Shown here in pieces: positions 34,386 through 46,286 of a stretch of 64,000 bases of DNA. Positions within the stretch are counted from its first letter, which is position 1. Every line of letters starts with the position of its first letter. A model generated the notes under the pieces. That model was not told the origin of the DNA, searched no databases, and saw nothing but the letters and a program-made list of their open reading frames with translations. Position numbers and translations under genes: made by a program. The stretch is taken from NCBI RefSeq assembly GCF_007655135.1, contig NC_045131.1:14678001-14742000 (forward strand), in the 5' to 3' direction. The stretch is from Punica granatum. Its lineage: Eukaryota; Streptophyta; Magnoliopsida; Myrtales; Lythraceae.

Positions 34386-37300
34386 ATGAAGGAAACCCTT
34401 CTTTCCCTCCTCTGTCTCCTGGCCTTCATCGTCCTTGACCTCCCCGACCCAGCACGGGCCCAACCCAACACGACCGGCAACACTTGCGACGTGAACCAGA
34501 CTGCTTACCCATGCCAGACATACGCCTTCTACCGGGCAGCGGCCCCGGACCGGCTGGACCTGGCCTCGATCGGGGACCTCTTCGAGGTGAGCCGGCTCAT
34601 GATAGCCGAGCCGAGCAACATCTCCTTCCCGAACGCCTCTCTGGTCCCGAACCAGCCCCTCTTCGTTCCACTCACGTGCTCCTGCAATCCGCCCCCAGCC
34701 AACAACACTTACAACATCACTAGCATCTCCTACGCCAACATCTCCTACACCATCGAGTCGGGCGACACGTTCTACGACGTCTCGACCAGGCGCTTCGAGA
34801 ACCTCACGACGTTCCAGTCGGTCGAGGCTGTGAACCCGACCCTCGTCCCGACCAACCTCACCATCGGCGTCGACGCGATCTTCCCAATCTTCTGCAAGTG
34901 CCCGGACGCGAACACGTCCAGTATCCGGCCCAACTACCTCGTCTCGTACGTGCTCCAGCCCTCAGACAACATATCCACCGTGGCGTCCCTATTCAACGTC
35001 TCCTCGCAGTCGATAACGGACCTCAACGGGAACAACCCCCAGCCATTCGACACCATCTTCGTGCCCGTCTCCCAGCTCCCGAACGTCACCCAGCCCACAA
35101 CGTTTCCCGCCCCGCCCAGCCAGAAAACAGAGAGGAAAGGGGTCATAATCGGACTCTCGATCGGGGTGGGGGTCCTTGGGATCCTGCTGATTCTGTTGAT
35201 CGGGCTGTGGTTCTGCTGCGGATATCGGGTTTCCGAGAAGAAGGATTACGAGGGAGACAAGGAGGAGATCAGGAAGGATAAGTGGCAGCAGGGGAAGGGA
35301 GAGGCGGAGGTGAGTTTAATGGCGGATGTGTCGGACTGCTTGGACAAGTACAGAGTGTTCAAGATGGAGGAGCTGAGGGAGGCCACCGAAGGGTTCAGCC
35401 CGCGGTACTTGATTCAGGGCTCGGTCTACCGAGGCGTCGTCGATGGCGAGGTCTTCGCGATCAAGAAGATGACCTGGAACGCCAGCGAGGAGCTCAAAAT
35501 CTTGCAGAAGGTACGCTCGTCTAAACTTGATCTTTACATACCGACCGCTAGAATACTTTGGTGCTTTTACTGTGAAGTTTTGCATCTAACTATATTCTAA
35601 CCGGACCCCTTTCACCCGTCTATGTTTGAGTATCATGATATGCGCCGATGGTTTATAAGGTTGATCGGGTCCACGTTACGCACCTTAAGCAATCGTAACA
35701 TTAGTTTTGGTCTCACTCTGTACACTGGAAGCCAGTAAAAGTTGCCCAATTAATCTTCCGATAGCCTTATGTGCGACTCAGTGGGCAAGTTTGACCGACT
35801 TTTATTCGTGTTTGTGCACAATAAAGTCAAAGCATGAGCTCCATTGGAAAAATTCAAAAAGTGTCAGCGGTTCAGTGGCAAAACTTGAAGTAGCAAAGAC
35901 ATAGTTTTGTGATCAATCTTATTGGTTATAGTGATTCGACATTATTTCTCTTAAGCAACACTTTGGATTTCAGTTATTGTGAATGTAAAAAATTCACACT
36001 GAAAAAAATTTACCACTTAATGAGCCAATTCGACTCAACTGAATTAATTGAGATCGGACTTTCGAATATCAGATTAACGAAAAATGACATAGTTTTGTAT
36101 TTGTCTAGTTCCGTTCATTTCATGTAACTCCAGTTAATAAAAGAGGTACGTATAGTCCCACATATATATCGAACCTAAAATCTCATAGTTATTAGGTAAA
36201 GACGTGCGTTACTGCGCTACGCTATTTTTCTTTTTTGTATTTCTCATTTCTTAACTCTAATAAGTATATAAGCCTTCTTTATAAATCGAATATTTTCAAT
36301 AATACATTAATATTATAAGTTTTTTTTTAAAACGCACTGAAAATATTAGGAGAAATATTGAAATTACGGGTTTTAATAGAATTTAGCATTTTCGTTCCCT
36401 ATGCTTGCCTGTTTGGTGTCTTCGACATAAGGTGGGAGAGGATCATTCTTATGCTATTCATTTGTTTGGGATTACTTTTAGGACAGGACTAACTGACTAA
36501 GTAGTTATTGGGGATAAGAAAATTCACCAAAATTGGTGGAAATATGAAATGAAAAAAATAAATTCCTAATTGGCAGCGGATCCTTATTAAGTAATAAAAT
36601 TCTCCCAATTGGCAAATTTTTATTTTCTTCCATTCCTTTCCTCTAATTTTTTTCCTTATATGTTTCTCCAATCCTCGAATTTTTATTTTCTTCCACTTCT
36701 GGATTTTTATTTATCTGTTTTCTTTCTAACATTCAAAAAGCATCTATTTTATATGTAACATGCTGAATTTTCAATCCATCAATCTTCTGCATAATTTGAG
36801 TTAACGATTCCAACTATTATTGTATAATAAATATTTTTTAATACAATATTACATTTTGTCACTAAATATTATTATTAATTCCTTTAATTGCATTATTCAT
36901 CTCGTGTACAGATTCTTGTTCTCTTATACCTTTTGTTTTACTATGCAAATTTTTGCACCACAGTTTTCGTTGATTTTTCCGTATCAAACCGTAATGTTAT
37001 ATTTTAATTTTTCAACATCATAAATAAATTTAAGAATAACAGTAATTATAAGGAAACGAAATTAGAAATTCTCCTACTTCGTAGTCAATGATTCTTAAAC
37101 AGTATATAAATTATTCATGGGTTAATATCCTATATATCCTTATTCTTGCTCCATCCGAATTAAAATTCGGGTTGTCAAACATAGACTTAATTGATCCGAA
37201 CGGCCAACGGGGGACATCTCTCAAAGTGTCCGGTATAAAAATGAAATTGTATTCGCTGTCTTGATTAGCTCTTTTGATAAAGTTTTGCAATTGAAAACAG

Positions 37301-39862
37301 AATTAAAGCTTCGTTCTTATAGGCTTCTCATTAATTAAGGCGACACGGTCAGTATATATATATATATATATATATTTAATATGACTCATGATATCCAAAA
37401 GCTCAATTGGATCCCGATTTATCCAGTTGGTCGGCCCACTAAGGGATAAAACTTTTTCAACGTGGATTTTCTGCATTCACAAGAATTTGAATCGGAAACA
37501 TTATTTAAGCAGAACAAGCGTCGAGTTGCTTGAATGAACTTAGGTTGGTGTTGAGTAGAATTTTTTGCATCGCATGTAATTTAATTGGCCAGCCGCTCCA
37601 TAGATTTTCCTGAAATTTGGACCGTCTAAAAATCAATGATAGGGATGCATCCTACGACTTCGTCAAAATTATTTGCCTCTCAAAAAATATATAAAGGTAT
37701 TTCATCTTCGAATGTACGTAGAGGATGATCGCGGATATATTGACTGATCCGACAATCGGCATTGATTGGGTTCAAATGATAGGACATTTTTACATATGTA
37801 TATATCAACCAATAATTTAATCGATCCCCTGCTAACGTCGTGGATTGTCTATATAATATATGTCTCTTCATTATTCTATTTCGTTTTTTTCTTTTTTACT
37901 CCATCATATGTCGATAATAATATGAATTCAAACTACATATTTTTTAGATATATAGATATATACTTGGGAAGATATATATTAAATAGTACTTAATTAGCAT
38001 ACCTTTCATAATCAAAGTGCGATTAATAAGCAGGCCTTTCATAATCAAAGTGCCTAATGGATTATCATATTTTAATTTATTTGGGTAATTAAATTTTAAT
38101 CATGGAATTATCGGTCAATTGTTTGCAATACTCTATCTAACGAACAATATGGTGCAAGATATAATAAAGGAGTGGGCAAGGTGAAGTTGTGGAGTCACCT
38201 GTCAAAACCATTAATTAGGTCTGCTTTTTGATAATTTGTCACTAAATGTAATTTGTTAACAGAAGAAACAAATTTTTAAAAAATATCATCATTCACAATC
38301 TATCATTCACTATTTTTATTTTGAGAAAAAAAGTATAGTATTGTCAGTATCCCTATTTTAAAATAGGACACCAACATGTCCCATTTAGAGGATGCCGATA
38401 CCCGGTAAATTTATGGAGCACTTTCTTTCCAAATAACTAAAAAATGTATAGAGCAGTGACAAACGTCTTTATCTGATAATCAAGAGATTCTATATTCGAT
38501 AATTTTTACCTGACTACTTGTAGCCTTGTAAAAAAAGAAAATTGAATATGGATTTCGTTCTGGAAACTAATTGAAATTATTTTTTTTCGGTTATGAAATA
38601 GGCTCATAAGCCTAGTGTAATGAAATAGAAATCGTAATATTTAATAAAGAGGCACGAATAGTCTACTACGAATATTGAATATGAAACTTTTTGTCGACAG
38701 ACGAGAGAACTTGCGTTACTGCGCTACATTCTTTTTGATAATTGAAAATATCATTATAGTTGGAGGAGTGTCTGAGTCCTATTTATAAGCAAGGGGTATC
38801 CGTGTAACTTACCTCAGAAAGAAATTGAACATGAGGAAATTCTGGCACTAGTGTTTTTATTTTTTAAAACATTGATAGCTAAATAGAAACTGCTTACTCG
38901 TCCATGTAATGCTTGCCAATCTTTTTTTTTTAACCTAATTACAAATATATACCTTTTTGGCTGATGAATAGTTACAAATAATCGTGTGCTAGACATTTTT
39001 TCCAGATCAGTAATCTAAAAAGATGTTTTCTCTTAAATTTCTCCATAAGAAATTAAATAATGTAGAGGCTTTCCAACTCTTAGCTTCTCAAATGATGTAT
39101 CCAATAATTTTCTCTTCTATGAAGGTGAATCATGGCAATCTGGTGAGGTTAGAGGGATTTTGCATCGACCCGGAAGACGCAAATTGCTATCTCATTTACG
39201 AGTTCGTGGAGAATGGATCTCTCCACTCATGGCTTCACGAGAACAAGGGCGAGAAACTCAACTGGAAGATGCGTCTCCGCATTGGTATCGACGTGGCCAA
39301 CGGGCTCCAGTACATTCATGAGCACACGAGGCCACAGGTCGTGCACAAGGACATAAAGAGCAGCAACATCCTCCTGGACTCCAGTATGAGGGCCAAGATC
39401 GCCAATTTCGGGCTTGCCAAATCGGGCTGCAATGCAATCACAATGCACATTGTGGGCACCCAAGGATACATCGCCCCGGAATATCTCTCGGATGGGGTCG
39501 TGTCCACCAGAATGGATGTGTTCTCCTTCGGGGTGGTCCTGCTGGAGCTCATATCAGGGAAGGAGGCGATCGACGAGGATGGCAGAGTGATGTGGGCGAG
39601 TGCAGTAGAGAAGTTTGAAGGAGTGAGAGAGGACCAGAAGCTGAGGAAGGTGAGGGATTGGGTGGACAAGACTTTGGTTGCAGATACGATCTCGGCGGAG
39701 AGCGTGGTGAGCGTGTTGAACGTCGCCATTGGCTGCTTGAACAAGGATCCTTCCAAGAGGCCGAGCATGGTGGATATCGTGTATGCCCTGTCCAAGAGCG
39801 ATGATGTTTTCTGCGATACCTCCGAGGACGGATTGTCCCCTCAGCCCTTGTCAGCAAGGTAG
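34386..39862 (+). CDS. LysM receptor-like pseudokinase, LYK4/LYK5 type
   Basis: Exons 34386-35510 and 39125-39862 (phase 0) encode 620 residues. The order is signal peptide (1-25), three LysM modules (about 48-96, 120-168, 186-228) spaced by C-x-C pairs (98/100, 170/172), a transmembrane helix (about 253-279) and a kinase-like domain. The Gly-rich loop is poor (IQGSVYRG). The VAIK-type lysine is present (360), the HRD motif reads HKD (449-451) and DFG reads NFG (469-471). Loss of the Mg-binding aspartate makes it a pseudokinase, as in the LYK4/LYK5/NFR5 branch. These act with an active LYK such as CERK1 to sense chitin or lipochitooligosaccharides at the plasma membrane. The 3614-bp intron is filled with SINE-like repeats; members of this branch are usually intronless. 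Acceptor: TCTTCTATGAAG|GTGAAT. Confidence 0.93.
35890..36075 (+). repeat. SINE-like copy (family A) in the LysM receptor intron
   Basis: TTTGGATTTCAGTTATTGTG, GAAAAAAATTTACCACTTAA, ACTCAACTGAATTAATTG and TCGAATATCAGA appear in the family order. Confidence 0.5.
36125..36232 (-). repeat. SINE-like copy with tRNA-like head (family B)
   Basis: The minus strand reads TAGCGCAGTAACGCACGTC (A-box-like), then about 30 bp on, GGTTCGATATA (B-box-like). It sits inside the LysM receptor intron. Confidence 0.55.
37375..37530 (-). repeat. SINE-like copy (family A), inverted, in the LysM receptor intron
   Basis: On the minus strand the family words run GATTCAAATTCTTGTGAATG, then GTTGAAAAAGTTTTATCCC, then a CAATTGAGCTTTTGGATATC-type end. 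The minus-strand 3' end abuts a TA microsatellite. Confidence 0.5.
38455..38530 (+). repeat. SINE-like head (family B)
   Basis: AGAGCAGTGACAAACGTC is followed by GATTCTATATTCGATAATT, again with A-box and B-box spacing. It is a short, degenerate copy. Confidence 0.4.
38620..38740 (-). repeat. SINE-like copy (family B)
   Basis: The minus strand reads TAGCGCAGTAACGCAAGTTC and continues with TTCATATTCAATATTCG. It matches the copy at 36125-36232. Confidence 0.5.
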
Positions 39863-40471
39863 ATGGCGAACTACCATTTCCAGATTTCTTTGAGGCTAGA
39901 TAGCTCTTCGTGTGCACTATCTGTACATGTCGAATAAGGTCCTTTATAGGCATCAGGACATTCCCAAAGTTTTAAAGAAAGTATAACGCTATCGAAAAAT
40001 ACGTTCAAGAATCTACTATGAGGGAAACCCATACGATTGTACGAGTAGAAGAGTTTTGAGTGAATAAATTTCCTGTTAATTTTCCGTTCTCGATTTTGTA
40101 CAGTGCTTCTTCACGTAAGATTTTGTGCTTATAACTTGAATGCAACTCTTATTTAATCCTCTAATAGTGTGTCCAGACTTGTTCTCTTCCCACATTATCG
40201 GAAATGTCGCTTTTAGCTACACGTTCTTTCCAATGCTTTACGAAGTGTTGTTTAAGGTAATGTGACACGGTCCTAAGCTAATGTGCTCGAAGTATCGGCA
40301 GGTTTTGATAGAATGGTTCTATTGGATTTTTAAATATCAAAAAAACATGGTAGATATTGATCGAATTATGAACATGCCATGCCGTGATGCACGTACAAAA
40401 CTTGCTATCAAGCCCAATGGGCATTCCCAGTCCCAATTTCTTGTTACAAGAAAAGACAGGCGGCAAAGTGC
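39863..40471. other. 3' flank of the LysM receptor gene
   Basis: Presumed 3' untranslated region and spacer up to the CACTA terminus. No gene is visible. The frames near 40281-40589 run into the transposon. Confidence 0.55.
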
Positions 40472-41396
40472 CACTACTAAAATACAAGCAACTAGCGAGA
40501 GACTTAGCGAGGGATCCAATCCCTCGCTATTCCATAAAAATTTAAAAAAATTATCAACATTAGAGAGGGATCGGCCCTCGCTAAATTAAAAAAATAAAAA
40601 TAAATGGTCAACTTTTGACCGTTAGCTGGATATGCCCTCTTGCCCGACATTATCTGTCCCCTCCCTCTCTCCTTCTCCGTTGCTGCCCCCGATCGATCTC
40701 CGGCCCTCCCTCTAGCGCATGTGCTGCCTCTGTCGTGGCTCTAATCCTCCGCTTCTCTCTTTGTCGACATTGAATTAGCTGTAATGCAATTATTATAATT
40801 TTAAAATATTAAATAGAATTTAATAATACAATTTATGGAATAATGTATTTTTTTAATAGTAAATTCATATATATAATGATTTATAGTTATTTAAATTATT
40901 AAGGGATTTTGATGTATTTTACTGAAAACAAATTTATGAATCAATTTTATAATTTTTTTATGCACATGAAAAAATAATCATATTTTACTTTCAAATTTTC
41001 TGACGAGAATTCTCATTACAAATATTTGAAAAATAATTAACAAATTAAACTTATAATATTGTAGGTTCGTGGATTGCATCTGGGAGCATTCTCCAATATT
41101 GGGCTTATGATGAGGTTGATGTATGCTTGAATTTCGATACATATGTTAATGCAAAGCGAATGCTGATTGTCGATGACCCTAGGTTAGTCGCCTTTATGAA
41201 TTAAATAATTGTGGAGAAGGATGATAGGCTTTGGGGAAGGGTTGCAGCCTTCCCATTGTGGATTTGGTTATTCCCTGTTGATTGTTGCAAAGTAATAAGG
41301 ATACCATCATTCCTAAATTGATGCACATTTTTTTTGTTTTCGTTTTATAGCCATATATGTTCTCAAATTATATATGTTGGTAATTTTTGTTTATAG

Positions 41397-41972
41397 ATGA
41401 ATATTCCACGAGATTGTATGTGGAAGTATGATAGGCCTCAGCCTAATAGAAGATGTATTAAGAAAACCTTCGCGGATGGGGTGAGAGAATTTATTAGGGG
41501 CCCGAGCAGTTTGCTGCGGAAAACAATCTAAGAAAACTTATCTCTCCATGTTTAAAGTGCCAATTTAAAGGACATTCCATGTATCCATACGAAGTTTAGC
41601 TTGATCTGGTTTCAAGCCAAATTATCGATACTAGACTAATCATGGGGAGGAGTGTCCTAACGTTACGGAGTCATCTCCTATTAGATTTGTATTGGATCCT
41701 CCTGCTGCGGAGGAGCTTCATAATCCATTAAATAGGTACAGAGACATAGTCTTATAATGCGACGGGACAAGATTATGGCCACGACACGCGTGTTCAAGAT
41801 CCTAATCCGAAGGTTATGAAATTTTACCAGTTTTTAAAGAATTATAACCAACACATATTGCATGGTTGCGAGCGGCATTCTACCCTTTCAATTGTCATCA
41901 TATATCTTAGAGCGAAATGTGGCTATAATATCTCCGAAGCCGGCGTGGATGACCTTCTCAGCTTACTACTAA
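41397..41972 (+). pseudogene. CACTA TNP2-type transposase remnant, N-terminal part
   Basis: The frame from 41397 reads MWKYDRPQPNRR and then FADGVREFI, the transposase-associated domain of plant En/Spm proteins. It closes at a stop near 41530. Beyond, CLKCQFKGH-like and KFYQFLKNY...LSIVIIY pieces occur in shifting frames, ending DDLLSLLLK at the TACTACTAAAA junction. The C-terminal catalytic part is absent. Confidence 0.75.
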
Positions 41973-42270
41973 AATAGTTGACATTAGCGAGGTCCTGATC
42001 CCTTGCTAATGAAGGTTTAACGAGGGATTAGCGAGGGATACGTATCCCTCGCCAATCCCTGGAATTAGCAAGGGCTGTATCCTCGTTAATTCCCTCACTA
42101 ACATTAGAAAGAGATTAACGAGAACATTGTCCCTCACTAATTAAAAAATATTTTTTTGAGAAAAAATATTTGTCTTCCTAGCGAGGGATTAGCGAGGATC
42201 GTATCCCTCGCTTGGGCCAAAAAATAAAAACTTTGCGGGAATTAGTGAGGGAACCTCCCTCGCTAGTTCT

Positions 42271-42302
<32 letters not shown>
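42271..42302. repeat. TA microsatellite
   Basis: An uninterrupted AT dinucleotide run inside the left arm. Counterparts lie in the right arm near 45630-45665 and 45928-45948, the latter with an adjoining CT run (45906-45928). Confidence 0.85.
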
Positions 42303-42303
<1 letters not shown>

Positions 42304-44080
42304 TCCTTCCACCCCTCTCTGTTACTTTGTGTTTAGCGTCTCAAACCCAAGACCTCCCACTACCTCTTGCGCATCCACTAGTCTATGCCAATCTCCTTAA
42401 TTGTTGAGCTATATCGAATTTCATTTGTCATTCTACTACACTTAAATATATTTATATTACTTATATTTTTACATTCATATTAATATTTGCCTAAATACCG
42501 AAAAAAAATTTCATGTTACAAACCTAGCCCACTAATAAACAAACAAACCAAATACATATGCAAGCATTATCCACCCACAATGCATTATCCACATACAAAC
42601 CATTATCCACTTAACCCATTTTGAAAAGAAACCGATGTACTCACCATCATCATCATCGTCATATGCATAATATTTGTCGTCCCCCTCGTTGCTTCCCCCT
42701 AGAGGTATCATGAACGGGTTTTTTCGTTTGTTCAACCGTCTAACTCGCAATACATTTTAGAAGTAGTTAATGCTCCTGAAATTTTGCAGTCAAAGTGCTT
42801 AGTTTATTGGTCACTTCCTCATAACGTGCGCTACTCATCCCCGCCATGCCAAATGGTCCGCATTCAGTAGGCCGTGAGCTAGTGGAATTGTGGCGAAACC
42901 AGTTCATCCCATGTGCACGGCCCTTCTTACTCGTCCCTACCGTCTCTGCCCAATGCCTGGAAGTCTCCTCATTAGAAAGTTTAGTGCCAATAGACTGGGA
43001 CGCCTGAGTGAACTTCTCTTATTAAGATAATGAAAAAAAAAAAGATACTGAGAAATCAATAACATTCAAAAACCAACAAGCCGAAGTTCTCGTTATGTAT
43101 AAAAAAAAACTCCTTTCAATCTTAATTACAACTTATCATATTTTCATGCACATATGGGCTAACCCAAGGACCATCATTTCTCCTTTGATGGTTTCTTTCG
43201 TGGACCTCCATGAGACTGACTTGTCTTCCTTCGTTTTTCGACTGCAAAAAAACTATGAATTCATGAACAATGATCGGTTAAATTATATATTATATTAAAT
43301 TGTTGAAAATGTCAATAATTACAAGTCGGTTCCATAAAAGCATAATGTCAATGATGATGACGTGTGTCGTGCCTTACCATACTATACGCAAGGGTATTCG
43401 TTGAGTTAGATCCTTTGGTATGGACAAATGCTCCAACATTCGAATTTCGATTCGCTTTGCTTGCTTTAGAAATCTTCACAAAATCTTGTTTCTCCCAATG
43501 TGCATGGAGTTATGCCAAATGAGCATTCCCAAGGAAATCAAGCGGCTTACCTTGTGCTCGGTGCTTAAAATATGTATCCGATAAATGCTCACTCGCCTCC
43601 ATTGTGAAGGTCGCCATCATATAATTCTCGTACATCCAATTCCGAAAACAAAATTTTTGCATAATGAAATAGTTAGTACATTAGTACATAGCTACTTTTC
43701 AATAAAATACATATGTTATATGTATATAAAGTGATCGCTATCACCTTCCACTATTTGAATAACATCAAATGTCTTGGATTATGGCCTTGACTAAATGAAT
43801 AAATCGGATGGTCGGGTTTATAGAATTGGTTGATGTGACTCTATAGAACGGAGACAACCCGTTCCGCATCCTTGTGCAAAAAACCCCATAACATCAACCA
43901 ATTCTATAAGTCCGACCACTCGATCGATTCATTTGGTCAAGTCCCTAAGCTAGGACTTTTGATGCTATTCAAAGAGTGGAAGGTGATAGCGATGACTTTA
44001 TATATATATATATATATAATGTATGTATTTCATTGACAAATAGCTATATACTAATGTACTAACTATTTCATTATGCAAAA

Positions 44081-44900
44081 TTGTGTTTTTGGAATCAGAT
44101 GTACGAGAATTATATGATGGCTACCTTCATGACGAAGGCGAGTGATCGTTTATTGAATATATATTTTAAGCACCGGGTACAAGGTAAGCTACTTAATTTC
44201 CACGGAGATGCTCACTTGGCGGAACTTCATGCACAGCGGGAGAAGCAAAATTTTGTGAAGAGTTATAACGCGAAAAAAGTAAATTGAAATTCGAACGCTG
44301 GAGCATCTGTCCATATCGGATGATCTAACTCAACGGGTACCCTTGCGTATAGGCAGGACGCGTGTCATCATCATTAAGATGAGCTTTTTATGCAACTTGA
44401 CTTGTAATTATTGACATTTTTAACAGTTTAATATATGGTTTAACCGATCATTGTTCATGAATTCATCGTTTTTTTTTAGTCGAACATAGAAAGAAGATAG
44501 GTCACTTTCGTGGAGGTCTATGAAAGAAACCATCAAAGGAGAAAGGATGGTACTTGGATTAGCCCTGCAAGAAAATATAGTAAGTTGCAATTAAGATTGA
44601 AGGAATTGCCTTTTTATACTTAACGAGAACTTTGGCTTGTTTTCATTATCTCAACGGGAAAAGTTCACTCAGGCGTCCCAATCTATTGGCACCAAGCTTT
44701 CTGATGAGGAGACCTTCAAGCTTTGGACGAAGACGATCGGGACGAGTAAATAGGGCCGTACACATGGGATGAACTGGTGTCATCGCAGTTCCACTAGCTC
44801 ACCACCTACTGAATGCGAATCATCTGGCATGGTGGGGATGAGTGACGCACATTATGAGGAAGTGACCAATAAACTAAGCACTCTATAGAATTTCGGGAGC
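44081..44900 (+). pseudogene. Ptta/En-Spm-like transposon protein remnant
   Basis: The frame 44081-44287 reads QMYENYMMATFMTKASDRLL. Later pieces read THGMNWCHRSSTSSPPTECE and MSDAHYEEVTNKLS in a broken frame. This order resembles the second (Ptta/En-Spm, transposase_24-like) protein of plant CACTA elements. An inverted copy lies at about 42780-43660 in the other arm of the palindrome. Confidence 0.55.
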
Positions 44901-45906
44901 ATCAACAACTTTTGAAATATATTGCGAGTTGCATGGGTGAACAAACGGGAAAACCCATTCCTGATACCTCTAGGTGAAGCAACATTACAGTGATAGTTAT
45001 TTATGGTGAGGGGGACGAGGATGCTGCATATGATGATAACGATAATGAATAGGTTAGCTTCTTCTCAAAATGTGTTAACTAGATAATGGTTTGTGTGTGA
45101 CTATTGCATTGTGAGTGGATAATGTTCGTATGTTTATTTGGTTTGTTAGCGAATAAAGTGAATAGTGATTCGTATGTTTTGATTTGTTTATCAATCGGTA
45201 AACTTTGTTTGTATGTGAATAATTGCTTGCATGTGGATAATGTTTGTATGTGTATGTGATCTGTAAATGAATATTATGTTAATGCAGATAATGGTTTGTA
45301 TATTTGACTTGTTTGCTGATCAGTGGACTAGGTTTGTAATGGGAAATGTTTTCGGTATCTAGGCAAATATTAATATAAATGTAAATAAATATATTTAAGT
45401 GTAGTAAAATGACAAGTGAAATTCAATATAACTCAACCGTTAAGGAGATTGGCACAGACAGGTGAAGGGTGGATGGATGTACACGGGGCAGCGGGAGGTC
45501 TCGGTTGGGACATGCAAAACACAAAGTAATTGAGAGGGACTGAAGGCGAAAGAAATTTATATGTGGTCTCGGTTGAGACACGCAAAACACAAAGTAATTG
45601 AGAGGGACTGAAGGCGAAAGAAATTTATATGTATATATATACATATATATATGTATATATATATATTACCGAGATAAAGTTCTTATTTTTCGACCCTAGC
45701 GAGGGATACGATCCTCGCTAAGACAAATCTTTTTTCTAAAATTTATTTTTTAATTAGCCAGGCACAGTCTAATCCCTCGCTAATGTTAGCGAGGAAGCAG
45801 TGAGCGATACGTAATCCTCGCTAAATGTACAAGGGGCAACGCAAGGTCTTGTGTTCGAGACCAGCAAAACACAGTAATTGAGAGGGGCTGAAGGCAGAAG
45901 GATATA

Positions 45907-45948
<42 letters not shown>

Positions 45949-46286
45949 TACCGATATAAAGTACTTATTTTTCGACCCTAGCGAGGGATACGATCCTCAA
46001 TAATCCCTCGCGAGGAAGACAAATTTTTAATTTTTAATTTTTTAATTTGCGAGCGACAGTGTCCTCACTAATCCCTCGCTAATGCTAGCGAGGGTTACGT
46101 ATCCCTCACTAAACCTTCATTAGCGAGGGATCAGGCCCTCCCTAATGTCGACTATTTCAGTGGTGCGGCAACATTATCCTAAGGCTACACCTAATTTCTT
46201 CTGCATCTTTATATATTCGTTTAGGGACAGCAACCTCGAAGTCCCATATACACTTTGTTTCTAAAGTCTCTTCCTTTTAGAACTGA

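Larger units (their letters stand above)
35511..39124 (+). other. Repeat-rich 3.6-kb intron of the LysM receptor gene
   Basis: Donor AAG|GTACGC, acceptor AAG|GTGAAT. It contains family A SINE-like copies near 35890-36075 (+) and 37375-37530 (-), tRNA-head copies near 36125-36232 (-), 38455-38530 (+) and 38620-38740 (-), and a TA microsatellite near 37347-37375. No coding region inside is supported. Frames 35707-36127 and 37680-37993 show no domain. Confidence 0.85.
40472..46165 (+). mobile_element. CACTA (En/Spm)-derived block with an inverted duplication
   Basis: The block opens with CACTACTAAAATA (40472). It ends with a sequence that reads CACCACTGAAATAG on the minus strand (to 46165), and a further terminus-like TACTACTAAAATAG lies inside at 41964. 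Sub-terminal regions carry many GCGAGGGAT words in both orientations, as CACTA elements do for transposase binding. A transposase remnant lies at 41397-41972. The flanking three bases (TGC and CGG) do not match, so no target duplication is seen and the structure has been rearranged. It fills most of the space between the LysM receptor and PEX10 genes. Confidence 0.85.
41964..46165. repeat. Large palindrome, arms ~1.9 and ~2.3 kb
   Basis: The arms 41964 to about 43838 and about 43892 to 46165 are inverted copies with a loop centred near 43865. Matching pairs include the GAATTGGTTGATGTGA region (about 43822) with its inverse near 43893, TATCACCTTCCAC (43740) with GTGGAAGGTGATAG-like sequence (43977), and the TAGCGAGGGAT clusters at both ends. 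The right arm is longer because it contains a ~75-bp tandem duplication (about 45490-45640) and a ~250-bp duplication of the GCGAGGGAT block (about 45660-46100). Confidence 0.85.

Noticed and set aside
34484..35524. Plus-strand frames of 79, 127 and 80 codons and minus frames inside LysM exon 1
   Set aside because: Shadow frames of high-GC coding sequence.
36125..38740. Possible tRNA genes
   Set aside because: They have A- and B-box-like words but no full cloverleaf; better explained as SINE heads.
40472..46168. A 3-bp target duplication for the CACTA block
   Set aside because: Flanks are TGC before 40472, GCT before 41964 and CGG after 46165; none match.
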